Source: Stereum hirsutum FP-91666 SS1 (taxonomy: Eukaryota > Basidiomycota > Agaricomycetes > Russulales > Stereaceae). Taken from it: DNA of 64,000 bases. The notes under the pieces are model-generated. The model was not told the DNA's origin and made no database searches. It saw only the letters and a program-made list of their open reading frames with translations. The position numbers and the translations under genes were made by a program. This document shows positions 22,303 to 34,736 of the stretch, one piece after another. Where the stretch lies: assembly GCF_000264905.1 (NCBI RefSeq), contig NW_006763151.1, positions 59,643 through 123,642 of the forward strand, given 5' to 3'. Each line of letters begins with the position of its first letter. The first letter of the stretch is position 1.

Positions 22303-25300
22303 ATGTACTTGGCAGTGAAATCTGAAAGCGAAAATGAGCCAAACAACGGAGGACCGGATGGTAACCCTATCACCCGGGTCTATCGTGGTCCACATTCGTA
22401 CATTGCCTTATTGAGCGCCCGGATGAGTAACACAAGGTTCTCTGCAACGTCATTGGTCGCCACATCCACATCCGGCCCCCGGCGAAAGCCGAAGGCGAAC
22501 TTGAATGATGAGATTCGGAACCTTCCTCACCACTCGCTCAAGCTCTCACCGTAAGTATCGTGGGCATAGAAGAGCTTCACTTTATCAACGAAGACTGATA
22601 AGCGATTGGGGACCTCTGTGCTAAGGTACGCGTCGAGTGAAGCAAATGACACGTTGCTCACACAGACCACAATGGCATCTCTTAGAGCTACTGGCAGCAT
22701 TGGTACGAGTGAGCACCGGGCTCACGTAGTTGCTCACAGGAAGACCGCAATACCCCATTCGGGCTCAAATAACAGTATGGATACGCAGAAATCAGCCCCT
22801 GCGCACCGTGACCCCTCCGGCGACCCAAATACCTCGAGTAAATCTCCTCTGCGAAGTTCTCCGACCCATCCCGGGCCAAGACTCCTAGGTATAGAATGGC
22901 TTCTACTCTCCACGATGTTTGTAGCGGCTCTTTTCATGCATTACGGACCTCCAAATATCTGGCCATTCTTGAACGAAATCTCACCTCATCAAGATATCCC
23001 GAGAGCATATGCGGTGTGCACCCCGTCGGAGGCAGGTATCTATACCGTCGACGATGAAGATAGCAAGGTAGAGTGTATGCTTGTGAATGGAGACAAGATC
23101 GCCATCACCGGAACGAGGGGTAGGTTTTTGCGTCGAAATACCTCCATGAGGACGCTCTCATGTTTGCTTTTGATTTAGATGAAATGAATGCATATTGGAG
23201 CGCATCATATCCTGACCTCGGTCTCAAGATCTTCGAGGCGAGCGCAGGGTCTGTCATCGTACCAGGTCTTGCCGGTTAGACCTGCATCCTACCACCTTCA
23301 TCTTTATGCGTGAACCTAACGATCTATTTTGGGAACTCGCACAGACTCGCACGCGCACTTCCTCGAATGGGGCTTCAAACAGCAACTCCCTCTCGAAGGT
23401 GCCAGCTCCGTCAATGGTAAATTTAATTGAACTGTCTACCAACAGAACGTCACGGCTGACATTGAATACAGATATACTTGAAAAGCTGAAAGCATACGTC
23501 CTTTCACATCTGGACGTTCGCCATGATCATTCTCGCTGGATTCTTGGCATGGGTTGGGATCAGACGAAGTGGCCCTCTGCCACCTTTCCTACCGCTGTAA
23601 GCCATTCCCTCTATATTTTGCTCGAATAGTCTATTTACGAATCGCCAACACTTTCACTATTGACAATGGTGCCCTTTTCTTGACATAGGACGACTTCGAC
23701 CGTGAACCTCTGCTTCGAGACCGACCTATCGCACTCTCTCGCGTAGATGCTCACGCCCTTTGGGTCTCTCATAGCGTGCTCAAGCGCATAAAGGACTCAC
23801 TGCCTGACACCATTGATGGTGGCCTTATCGTCCGCGATGACCAACACAGACCAACAGGCACGCGCTCTTCGCTCTGCTCTGACCAAGAGCTCTTCAGACT
23901 AATACTAATGAGTGATCACGCATATGCACAGGTGTATTCGTCGACAACGCCATGGAGTTCATCCCCGTCCCCGAATGGACGGACGAGCAAACGGCTGAAT
24001 ACTTCGATATCGCGGTGAGAGATGCGTTCAGCGTGGGTCTGACGAGCGTCCATGATGCGATGTCTACGCCGCATCACATCGAGTTCTTCAAGCGGTACAT
24101 TGTTATCATTTTTGCCTTCCAACGTCCCTCTAACGCTGACACAATGCACGACTGTGTAATACAGGATGGCGGACGAAGGAAAGTTGCCCGTGAGTCAGCA
24201 TTTCTTCGTCTCATTGCACAGGCTTTCCGCAACTTTAATCACTAGATCAGACTGTACCTCATGGGCCACATCTCCTCCGAAGAGTATTGGGGCAAGAACC
24301 TTACTCGTCTCATCGACTATGGACTCGACGGTAGACTGAACCTCCGCAGCGTCAAGCTCTTCACCGATGGTAAGTCCGATACGGACCATGTATTCACCCA
24401 CGAGCTCACTGAACCCCTAACCCGTTTGACTACAGGTGCATTGGGGTCGTGGGGTGCCGCACTTCTGGAACCCTACACTGACGATCCAACTACGAGCGGA
24501 CTCATGCGTATCTCGGAACCCAAGCTCAAGGCTTTAGTGGAGCACTTCTACGCAGAAGATTGGCAAGTGGTGCGTACTACCATAAATCCCATATATAAAC
24601 AAACGCATTTTTCGCTCTCTCCATTATCGCTTTATTAAATCGCTATATTGGTAGAATATTCACTGCATAGGTGACCGTGCCAACAAAGTCGCCATAGACA
24701 TCTTCGAGGACGTCTTGACATCGAGCGGAGGTCCAAGCGTAGACGAGTGGAGGCCGAGAATCGAGCACGCACAGATCATGAGGTTGGAGGATCTAGAGAG
24801 GGTTGGGCATGTCGGGAGTGAGTCCGAGTCCCGTCATTCTTTCACTTCAGTTCGGGAGCTGATGAATTGCGGGTACAGTCATAACAAGCGTGCAGCCCAC
24901 CCATGCGTGAGTCTTTGCGATAATTGACACTCCCGAGGTGTGGAAGTCGACTGATTAGAGCGACCTGTTGACTTTTCGTGCGGTGTAGGACAAGCGACAT
25001 GTGGTACGCGGAAACCAGACTGGTACGTATCGACTTTCATCCGCCCTGCTTCGAACCTTCTTTGAGTTCGTCTATGCAGGGTCCCGAGCGCATCAAAGGT
25101 GCATACGCATACCAGAGCCTCCTTCGGTACGCACAACAATTGTCACCGAAAGAAATCAAAGATTCGTGGTTGAGTAACATAATACTAACCGTGACCCAGA
25201 AACTCGCGCAAAGGAATTCTCCCTCTAGGCTCCGACTTCCCCGTCGAAGGCATCAACCCCCTTCTCGGATTCTACGCCTCCGTTTCCCGTCTCTCCGTAT

Positions 25301-25640
25301 CCGGAGACTCGCCCAACGGCACAAACGGCTGGTAAGCAAAAAGCCTTCCATTCCCATTCTTCCTCCCGCCATACTCACATCTCTTTAATTTGACACCTTA
25401 TCCAGGTACATCTCTGAATCCCTCACACGCACCCAAGCCCTCCGCGGCATGACGCGCGACGCCGCCTACGCCTCTTTCGCCGAACACTCCCTCGGGATGC
25501 TGATTCCTGGGATGAAAGCAGATTTTGTGATCCTAGATAGGGATATCGTAGACGAGAAGAAGGTGGCGGTGGCGGATATATTGGGTACGAAGGTGTTAGG
25601 GACGGTGGTGGATGGGCGGATCGTTTACGGGAGCTTGTGA
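22303..25640 (+). CDS. Membrane-anchored amidohydrolase-3 (YtcJ-like) metal hydrolase
   Basis: This belongs to the amidohydrolase superfamily, family 3, whose members hydrolyse amides in a metal-dependent TIM barrel. A hydrophobic anchor (LLGIEWLLLSTMFVAALFM) precedes the enzyme, so the catalytic part is probably lumenal or extracellular. The metal-binding signature ADSHAHFLEWG is restored by splicing across the intron that ends at about 23349. Later motifs are GMGWDQTKWP, DGRLNLRSVKLFTDG, ALGSWGAALLEPY, NIHCIGDRANKVAID, RIEHAQIM, LGSDFPVEGINPLLGFYASV and GMKADFVILD. The stop is at 25638-25640. The start is less certain. I chose the ATG at 22303 because a GTAAGT donor at 22553 and an acceptor at 22619 join it in frame to the next exon. 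An internal ATG at 22672 would still keep the anchor. Roughly a dozen introns are present and the substrate is unknown. Confidence 0.83.
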
Positions 25641-26126
25641 GTTGTTGGGGGCGACACAATATAGCTCGCCACATCGAGTTTGAATGCATGACGAGCGTTT
25701 TGGGCTATTGGACTCGCATAGAGTTGATTTCGAGATACCGGCGTCTGACCCAGCGTACTTTATACACAATGATTCCGAACGTACCCTACATCACCTCTAC
25801 TTACAAGCTACATGTTTGCGCCACACTCCAACGTCTATGTAAGTAAAAAAACCTTCAATTGAATACACCAGGGGGGGACGAAACCGACACACTATGTTAC
25901 TTCGTGGATACGTATAGGTATATAATAATCGTAACAGTTTATTTGTTGCACTTCTCTGTATCGTGAACGGCACAACATTTAGTAGGACTTCATATTCTGA
26001 TCACATCCTTCCATTACAACCTTTACGACCCACACCTCCTGACCAGTACCCGCTCACCCAAGAACCGTGTCCGTTCCTTCATCGCCGCTCTTCCCATCAC
26101 CGTTTCCACAATCCGACCTCATCACC
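25641..26126. other. Convergent 3' intergenic stretch
   Basis: The 3' ends of the amidohydrolase (+) and cytidylyltransferase (minus) genes meet here. It is AT-richer than the flanks and I see no further feature. Confidence 0.5.
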
Positions 26127-28121
26127 TCACCCCGACCGATCATCATCCCAGTCCGACCCCTGCGCGATCAACTCGGAATGCCCCATCTTCTCCAGCTTCT
26201 TATCAAAGTCACGTTTCCTATATCCCTTCACAATACGTTCGAGCAGTTCCGAGGTCGACACGCCCGGCGTGCGTCTTGTCGGAATGAATTTACCTGTACC
26301 ACACCAAACAAAAACGAACCTTTCAACACATCACCCTCACGACGACGCGAAGACCGAGTACGGATCTAGAGGAGAGGTCAAGAATAGAGACACGCACCCT
26401 TGGACTTCACATACGAATACACATCGTCGTGTCCCGCGCTCACGTACGGGTCATCATCATGCGCCACATAGTCGATCTGATACTTCTCCACAAACTCCTC
26501 GTCGAGGACCCAAGGCGCCTCTGGGACGACCTGGTCCACCCAGCGACAGTGTCCCACGGCTTCGCATCTACCGCAACACACCACGCATGAGAAGTGAGAA
26601 AGCCTGAGAATAACAAGAGACGGGACGCACCGCTCGGCATGTCGCATGATCGTGCTCGCTTTATGCGCCTTGACGAGCTCATCCGAGTTGACGCCGACGA
26701 TGAGATGCACCTCCGGGAAGGAAAGCTTCGCCTGACGTAGTTGGAGCGCGTGTCTGTTTGAGCGAAGTAAACAAAATTGAAATCAGAACCACCGCATGCG
26801 TGGGCACATGTTGCGAATAGGGGCGAGTGGCCAACTGGAATGGCCGCGCCACAGTGCGGCCACAGTTCACAAAGTGGGGGGAGCACATGAAAGAATGGAC
26901 GTACCCGAAATGGAAAAGATCGTAGACTCCTAGAATGACCAACCCAGAATGTAAGAATCAGCAAACGGTCATTGATATGTACGCATGCTGAGCACACGAA
27001 TCGAAGACGAGCACGAACGTGCGTAGGTGTTAGGGCAACCCCAAATCTCAACACACTCACCCACGCAGAAAAATAATGAACAGAGAAGAGAAGGAAACAG
27101 AAAATACGCAGACAGTATAACTCACCGTCGGCGTAAACCCTCACAGGCCTACCCACCGGCGGCTCTGCGATCACATACTTCGCCTCCCCATTCCTACTCT
27201 TCTCAATCGCCTCCTTGACGAAAAGCTGTATATCCTCCGGCGTCAAGGCAGCCGGATCAAAGTCAAGTTGTGCTTTCTCCTCCGCCGCGGGCTCAGGCTC
27301 GGGTGGTGCGGTAGTAGAACCGAGTGGTCCTGCGGGGGCAACATGAGTGGTGGTGACGGTGATGGGTTCAACGTCGGAGGCGGAGGCACTAGAACCCCCA
27401 GGAGCGATAGTAGAGACGACCATAGGCGTAGCCCGATGGTGCTGGTGATGCGTGTGTGGGTGCGGGTAGTGACTAGTCGTAGCAGTAGTCGTAGCAGCAG
27501 GAAGCGGTCTGGTCGAAGTCGTCGGGGAAGTCAAAGTGGAAGTGGACGAATAGAGATGAGAAGTCGTGAACTGGGTTGAATTCGGGTCGCGCGGGGCAGG
27601 ACCTCCAGCGGTAGTGCTCGATTCGATGTCGCCGTCGTAGGTGGGGCTGTCTACGCCGTCGGAGTCTGAGAGGAGGGAGGACGCGAGGTGGTGTTTTAGA
27701 CGAGACTTGTTCTGAGGCTGTGGAGCGGTGGGAAGGAGGGTGCCTGAGCGTGCTTGGGTCGACGATGACGACTGCGACGGTCGACTAGTCGGAGACGGTG
27801 GGGGAATGGAGAGCGCGGACGCTGCGTCGTCTGTGAGCGGGTCGTTGTCCTCTTCGGATCTGATTAAAACCCGGAGATATAAAGATCAGTGAACGGAAGA
27901 CAAAAGGGAAATTTGAGAATCAACGAAGCGGACGAATTGCGGGGTTGGCGAAGCGAACGTCAAAGCCTTTTTAGCTCTGGGGAATCGGAAGCTGGGGGCA
28001 GAGGGGAAAAGAGAACATACGCATCGTACGAAGGCGAGTCGACGACTGGATACTTTCCCAACGAACGTTTCCCGTGCACCGTCTTCTTGTGATGCTGATT
28101 GGGCTCTGCGCTGTCCGCCAT
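26127..28121 (-). CDS. PCT1: Choline-phosphate cytidylyltransferase
   Basis: This is the rate-limiting enzyme of the CDP-choline (Kennedy) pathway, making CDP-choline from CTP and phosphocholine. The protein of about 450 residues starts MADSAEPNQHHKKTVHG at 28121. The first 240 or so residues are low-complexity, rich in Ser, Thr and His. The catalytic domain then reads RPVRVYADG, VYDLFHFGHALQLRQAKLSF with the HxGH nucleotide-binding motif, VHLIVGVNSDELVKAHK, RHAERCEAVGHCRWVDQVV, then YVAHDDDPY, and finishes with KFIPTRRTPGVSTSELLERI, which corresponds to the RTxGISTS signature (V replaces I). The C-terminus GSDWDDDRSG is short. A long amphipathic membrane-sensing helix like that of animal enzymes is not obvious. 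Five or so introns are needed, including a very small exon encoding VYDLFHFG. Confidence 0.92.
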
Positions 28122-28693
28122 CGTTGCGTTCTCTGCTCGTGTCTGTTGTCTACCAAGCCTCCAACTCCTCCGAGATCCTTCACCTCCAATCCGCTTCCCA
28201 CGACTGCTTACAGCTCCATCTTATCTTGATCACACGCCGTCTTCCGGGTTTGCCGCTTCCCACAACCAGCTCGAGACGAACATCATTATACTGGGTATAG
28301 AGGCATTTTAGTAGCGTATCGTATCGTAGCAAGAGGCCAAAGTGAAAGTCGTGAATATGACATGGGCTGCCAAGTGTCCCGAAACCAAAGCGAAACAGAG
28401 CTACAGACTATAACGGACAGAATAACAGGAAATACATCATGTATGAAGAGGTGAATGCCAGAGAATAGAAAGAGAGATGCTGGGAGAGACAAGTATGTAT
28501 GTAGAGCTGCACGTATATCTCTACGGCGGTCCGGCAGCTCGAAACCAGAAAAATCCTATGGAGCCACACTTAGATCTAACAACGGGGAAATATAGAGAGA
28601 CAGACAAGTTGAAGTAGAGGAGACGAGTCCGTGGCAAGACCCGAGTGAGCCACTGTTCTGACGACACTTTCACGATTAGAACGGGCATTTAAT
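28122..28693. other. Intergenic, same-strand genes
   Basis: This stretch contains the cytidylyltransferase promoter and the 3' region of the ErdS-like gene, both on the minus strand. I see no gene or repeat in it. Confidence 0.5.
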
Positions 28694-31600
28694 TTAGCTA
28701 TCGGTACCATGCAGGGCGCCCTGCGATACACAAGAGCATATGAGTATCGAAGAGTAAAAAATAGGACATCCGACATACCTTCGTAGCCCCCACAATCGCC
28801 TTGTTTGTATCCTTCTTCTCAGAATCCGAACTCTTTTCATGATCGTCTTCGTCCTTCACCGTGTTCATAAGCGCTTGAATCCTGCACCACAGCGAGTCTC
28901 AATATCCTCTCCCTCCTTTCGATACTAAAGAAAAATTCACGCACCCACTGATCCCCAACCCATGCGGTGGATACGCTACGAACACCGGTTCCTCCTCCAC
29001 CCCAAACTTCCTCCTGAAATCCGTCTTGTTCGTCAGATTGAACGCGCTCGTGATGCTCTTGTACGTCTTCGCCATCCCCTTGAACCTGAGCCCTCCGACG
29101 TTGTTCGCGGGCTCGATCACCTCCCGAGCGGACGTCCCGAACGTCATGTGGCGCTCACCCTCGGAAGCCATGACCTTGATGGCATGTGCGATGATGGCCT
29201 CGGACGCACCGTTCGGTGCGTTGGGGAAGTTCAGGGCCCATTTCACTTGCCAGCCGTGCTCCGGAGAGAGTTGCGCGAGAACGACCATCGCGCACACCTG
29301 AAAAGCAATCAGTCTCATCAATTCAGGACTAGAAAATAGACGAAACGCACCTGTTTCTCCTTGTTCACCGCATAGAAATACCTCCTATGCTCCGCATCGT
29401 CCCAAAGCCTCACACTCGTCGTATGTATCTGCGCCCCCCTCTTCTCCCTCACCCTATCCCACTCACTCAACTGCTCCTCCGTCTGGTCCCTCACATCCTC
29501 CGGCACCTCCCCTTGCACGGTATAACACTCCACCCCAGCCCTCTCCGCCTGCTTGATCTTCTTCCTCAATTCCTTATCGCCTTCGACATCCGTCTCCACA
29601 GGGTCGAACCTCGCCTCGGCGATACACGACAATCCGCGCCACTTGAACTTCTCCGCCAACAACTCCTCCGTCGTCTCATCGATGCAAGCCCAGAGCGGCT
29701 TCAACTTCTTCTCTTTCTGGATGTACTGCAGGAAGCGCGTGCAGGTCTGTTCGAGGTCTTCCGGTCGCGTGAGAGGTTGGCCCCAGATGACGGCGTAGCT
29801 GTCTTGTGGGATATACCCGATAGCGGCCCCGGTCTATTCAATAGAATGACGAAGCATGGGAGCATCCCATCAAGATTCCACGCCAACATTCACATCATAT
29901 GTCGCATCAGAGATTCGGAAAAGCGCAAATCGTCAGCATATCCGCCAACATGACGTCAACAATTCAAAGGGGAACGGGAGGTTGGGAGTAAGAAGTTCAG
30001 AAACGCACCTCGTGATCTCTCCAGACGGTGTACTTCGGGTCCAGATAGGACGTGTTCGTCGAGTCCCCGTATGCCGCAATCATCCTATAATCACACGAAA
30101 AAAGGGAGTACATGGTATTCGGTCAATCGCTTATTCGTACACACAGAAGTCCAAAAATCACGGAAGAGAGAATAGTGGTACAAGTCCAAGGTATGCCGCA
30201 CGGGATGCGGATGTCGCCCCGTAGGACACGGCGATAAATATATCGTATGCGATGAATTCAAGCCGACGGTGAAGAAGGTCTCGTCGAGGGAGGCGAAGGC
30301 AACCCAGCCGTATATCCCTCCAATGCAGGCGCAACCTTATGCCCCTCCTCAACCTGCGAGGGTGTACCTCCACGACCACCAGCGAAAGCAGAAAAAGACG
30401 AAGAAGAACCCCCATTATTCTCCACGCCCGCGCCACCGACAGTAAAGGAAGAACTCTCCGCGCTCATAGCAGAGGAAGAAACATCGCCCCCAACAGCAGA
30501 AGATGAACCTCCACGAGGAGAAGGAGTAGAGGGAGAAGAATTAGATACGCACGCCTCGAGTGGTGGCAACTCTCCATTCGGTCCCACCTGTGGGTCCTTC
30601 CTCGAATGCGGGACCGCTTTGGTCCCTTGGATCATCATGTCCATCCTTGCTTGGTCTTTCCCCACGAGCGGGAAGCTGCGCGGGTCGCGCGGGAAGAGGT
30701 TCGCGACGCGGACGTCACCGAGCTTGAAGATGAGCATGACGAGTCGTTCGAGGCCTGTGATTCGTCGGAATGTGAGTGAATGGTCAGACGAAACTGTGGA
30801 GTGGGGTGAGGAAATATGTGACGTACCGATACCACCGCCTGCATGTGGTGGAGCACCCCACTTGAAACCATCGACATAATCCTTCATAGAGTTTTCATCG
30901 ACACCGGCCTTCTCCATACGTTCGATGAGCATGTTCGACTCGTGAATACGCTGACCACCGGAGAGGATCTCCTCGCCTCGAATGAAGATGTCGAAGGAGT
31001 TTGACAATTTCTAATGTCGACATGTTGAGCTGTCAGAAGAACGACACAAATAAGAGAAATTCTAGACAAACCTCGTCGGTGGGATCAGGCATTGTGTAGA
31101 ACGGTCGCACTTCCAGCGGAAATTTGTCTGCGGACAAAAACACAATATCAATATCTACTCGGCAGGCCACATAAAACGAGAGCATCTTACCAAGGATATA
31201 ATAATCCGTCCCAAACTTTTGCTTGACGATCTGACCCAACCTCTTCTCCGTCGGTGTGTCGAAATCCTCGTAGTCTCCCACCTCCGCTCCGTCCTCCCTC
31301 AATAGCTTCACTCCATCGTTGTACTTGATAACCAGCGTCTCCTCCAGCCACACCAGATCCTCGTGTGGATACATCCTCTTCACCATCTCCCTATCCTTGG
31401 CCCACCTCTCCCCGTGCACAGTCTCCTCAAAGATATACTTCAAGACGCCATCGATCGTCTCCAAACATTCATGATAATGCTCCTTGATCTGCATCTCAAC
31501 ATCCAACCCAATAAACTCCGTCATATGTCTATGAGTGTTCGAGTTCTCCGCCCTGAAAACCGGGCCAATCTCGTACACACGGTCCATGTCAGCCGCAATG

Positions 31601-32943
31601 CACATCTGCTTCGCGAGCTGCGGGGATTGGGCGAGGAAGGCGGGGCGGCCGAAGTAGTTGACCTGGAAGACGGAGGCACCGGACTCGGTGGCGCCACCTT
31701 GGAGTTTGGAGGAGTTGATCTCGAGGAAATTGAGGTCGTCGAGGTATTGCCGGAACGCTTTGGTCATGCCGGCGCGGAGGCGGAAGATGGAGTGGTTGGT
31801 ACGGGTCTAAAAACGGGTGTCAGTTGAAGGGAGCAGTTAGCTAGTGACCGGAGTACACACGCGGAGATCAAGCAGACGTGCGTCCATCGCGGTACGACGG
31901 GTAATCTTACTGAAGTGAGCGTCTTCCTGGAATACACACAAAACATGAATATATAAAACTCAAAAAGTGGCGGTGAGCAACGGACCTTCTCGAAGTCCTC
32001 GACGGGTCGCTCATCGTCCTTTACGGCGAACGGGGGGTCCTCCTTGACTTGGACAACGACAAACAGCTATGGAACAGGATGTTAGGTATTTGACCGAAAA
32101 ATATGCGGCATTTGAACTGGCCTTGTGGATGGCGATTTCGACAGAGTGGATTGACGCGTCCTTGACCTCCTCATGCTCGCCCTTGGAGTCCTCTGCGGGG
32201 CTAACGACAGTACCTTCGACATCGACGATGGTTTCGCGCTTGAGGAATCGTTCTGCCCATCTAACCATATGCTCGGACACCTTCCCAGGCTCCACGGTGA
32301 GAACACCCTGGACTGTGTCGGTCATGTCACGGAAGAGAAGGAAAGCGAGCTTGTGACCTGAACGGGAGGGATTGAGTACAGGACAGTCATGAGATGGAGA
32401 AGCAAGCACTTACCGGTTGCTCGGACGTGTTCTATGCGGCAACGAATGACGACATCTTTACCGTGGGCATCTGGGAGGCTGCGAATGGGAGTGAACCTGG
32501 ACGGCTTTGCTTTGACATACTCGCCAGTGGACTGCATGAGGGGCAGGAAGCCATAGTTGTCCGAGGCGTCGTCCTGTATGAAGCGAACGGGGTTTCAACC
32601 GTCAATTCGAAACAAACCCAAGAAAAATACCTACGGGACCCAAGTTTGCCTCGCTCGCGCTGCGTTCGGCGTCGCGTTCCTTCTTTTCGGCCTCGAGTCT
32701 ATCAAGAACCTGTCGTCTATGGTCCTCCTTTGCCTGACGCTTCTCTGCCTTCTTCACGGCGTTCTTCGACGAGCTAGTCGAGTCGGTGGAGGCACCGTTG
32801 GACATGGGCCGCGAGTGACCGTTGGCCGAGCCATTCTGTTTCTCGGATGGAGAGCTGTGTCCTGACGAGGATGAAGACCTGCGCTCCTTGATAGTCTTTA
32901 TGGGGCTCCTAACGGCGTTCAACACGGAGGACATTGCGGGCAT
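28694..32943 (-). CDS. erdS: Aspartyl-tRNA synthetase-DUF2156 fusion, ErdS-like (ergosteryl-aspartate synthase)
   Basis: Two domains lie in order on one strand. The first is a class IIb aspartyl-tRNA synthetase, starting MPAMSSVLNAVRSPIK at 32943. It has a charged N-terminal extension, an OB fold (GKDVVIRCRIEHVRATG, HKLAFLLFRDMTDTVQGVL), motif 2 FRAENSNTHRHMTEFIGL, and motif 3 GGGIGLERLVMLIFKLGDV before NLFPRDPRSFP. A Ser/Gly-rich linker of about 130 residues follows to about 30260. The second domain is DUF2156 (LPG_synthase_C, GNAT fold): YLDPKYTVWRDHE, ACIDETTEELLAEKF, LNFPNAPNGASEAIIAH and RFKGMAKTYKSITSAFNL. The last exon ends TKGALHGTDS with a stop at 28694-28696. In other fungi this architecture uses Asp-tRNA to aspartylate ergosterol. 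The splice joining the linker to the exon starting at 30086 is not clear: the linker frame hits a stop at 30258 and only weak donors precede it. Two separate adjacent genes remain possible. Confidence 0.82.
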
Positions 32944-33785
32944 TTGTGGCGAGTCCGTTGTGGTGAAGCGGGAGGAAGAGTTGTGAGGGCAGTTCGGAAG
33001 GAGAAAGGGAGTTGAAAAGGGCGTTTGTGAGGCAAAAAAAGTGAGCGACGATCAAGCGCTATAAGTTTGGATGTGCTCGTCATGACGCACCGCCGATGAT
33101 ATCATCCATGTTCGATGTCCTCCAGCTCGTTGGAAAGGCGCGCTGCTCGAGCTCCCTCTGTGGCCACACTGACGTCATCTCATCCATCCTTAAACCTCGC
33201 TTACTCCCGCTCCGTCTCGCACTTCGCCGATCCTTTCATGTTCAACCACTCTTCCGCCGCTCCGTCCTCGGTCTCCTCTGTGCGAGCCGAATTATACATC
33301 CCGCCTGGTTACTCGGATAACAATCACACACCGCTTTCTGTTCAAGGTATCAGCAATTCGTTTATTCGCATTCCCGATCTATTTTTCTCGCACCTGCATC
33401 CCTTTACAACCGCACATTCCTCATCTCAGTCTCTACTGTCAGGCATCGAAGGAACCATGCTTCATTTTTGGATGACCTTTTGACGATCTTCATAAACCAC
33501 AGAAGACTTGCAACAACCTAGAGAATGCCGCCCGCAGCATATATATTTCTTGATGTGCTTTACGATGTTGGATATAGTCCCGCCTGTGCATCAGTCGAAT
33601 GGATACCCTTTAATGAGCGCTATCTTCTCTCTGCGGGACGCAAACCCAATGACGACAACAAAAACCTCCATAAACAAAGCACCAAAAGAAAGAAAAAGCC
33701 AACTAAACTTCACAAGCATCCACGCCCTACACCACCCTCTCCCTCATCCCAGCAGACCACTCACATTCTCACCCCCTCGACGAGT
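32944..33785. other. Intergenic between ErdS-like gene and small secreted protein gene
   Basis: This is the promoter of the ErdS-like gene (minus) and the 3' flank of the Cys-rich protein gene. One open frame of possible interest (33115-33483, +) is listed separately. Confidence 0.45.
33115..33483 (+). CDS. Hypothetical Ser-rich small protein
   Basis: An ATG-initiated frame of 122 codons is divergent from the ErdS-like gene. It is Ser- and Ala-rich in its first half (SSSSLERRAARAPSV) and hydrophobic and aromatic towards the end. I recognise no family, no signal peptide and no clear splice structure. It may be an upstream or 5' UTR artefact. I list it only because it is continuous and lies at a plausible promoter-proximal position. 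Confidence 0.22.
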   Translation: MSSSSLERRAARAPSVATLTSSHPSLNLAYSRSVSHFADPFMFNHSSAAPSSVSSVRAELYIPPGYSDNNHTPLSVQGISNSFIRIPDLFFSHLHPFTTAHSSSQSLLSGIEGTMLHFWMTF

Positions 33786-34736
33786 CTACAAATTCGACAA
33801 AAGCATCAACGCCCCCCCTCCCAAGATCGTCCCCGCAATCACAGCAACGACGGTCTGGCCCGTGTTGAGCGTCAACGAGACAGGGCCGTCCCAGTTCGCC
33901 GGGAGCGTGAGCGCGACGGAAGTCGCGGGCACGGTGACATTCGCGGACGAGGCGAGGCAGGCTGCGGCGTAGGCTGAATATACCGTCAAGTAATTCGTCA
34001 ACCACACGCAATACAAGACAAACAAGGAGTCATTCAGAAAGGATAGCTGGGAGAGAGTCAGTCGAAGAGAAAGACGCACCGGTGAGCGCAACGGCCGATC
34101 CCGCGCGCGGGTCTGGCATCTTGATGTTCTGCGTGATAAGGTCGTTGAAGTAACACTGTTGACAGGCCGTGACGGCGGCTATGGTCGCGTTGGAGCAGAG
34201 GCAAGCATCATCGCCGGCGCAGTTCTATGTTATGTGCACACATTGAGAACGTTAGGAGTGAGGAATAGGGAGAGATGCTTGGTCAGGAAAAGGCGTACCG
34301 CGATGTCGGTCAGACCGGGGGAACAGTCGGTCTGACACTGCATACGCCACATCCCATCAAACAATCCGCATCCCATCATTCACCATCACGTCCACCACCC
34401 ATCCCAAAAATTCACAAAACACAACGAACCATCAACACCTCGAACCCTCAAAAACGTAGCGAGAAGAAAAGAGAGACGCACGTCCGATGTCAACGTCGTA
34501 CTATCATTGAACGTGAGGAACTCGGCCGTCGTGATATTGCCGAGTGTACCGCCCATGACGATGTTGAGCTCAGCGAGAGCTGATCCATACCATTATGTAT
34601 GAATGTATGAAAGGAAGTCAAGTCAGTTCGTGTGCACGAATCATCGTAGACAGGGCGGCAAGACAAGACATGGGAGCGAGAACGCACCTCGACCGGCGAG
34701 CGCCAAGAAGCAAGCAAACACGAACGTAGTGCGCAT
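33786..34736 (-). CDS. Small cysteine-rich secreted protein, CFEM-like, GPI-type tail
   Basis: A five-exon gene encodes about 175 residues. Exon 1 is a signal peptide (MRTTFVFACFLALAG). The middle is rich in Cys: CQTDCSPGLTDIA, NCAGDDACLCSNATIAAVTAC and QQCYFNDLI, a spacing that recalls CFEM and related fungal Cys-rich domains. The C-terminal part is Thr/Val-rich and ends in a hydrophobic stretch (TVVAVIAGTILGGGALMLL), as expected for a GPI anchor signal. The stop is at 33786-33788. The first, second and fourth introns use GTGCGT donors (34681, 34483 and 34081). It is probably a cell-surface protein. The CFEM label is by Cys pattern only and not certain, because the full eight-Cys motif is not clear. 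Confidence 0.72.
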
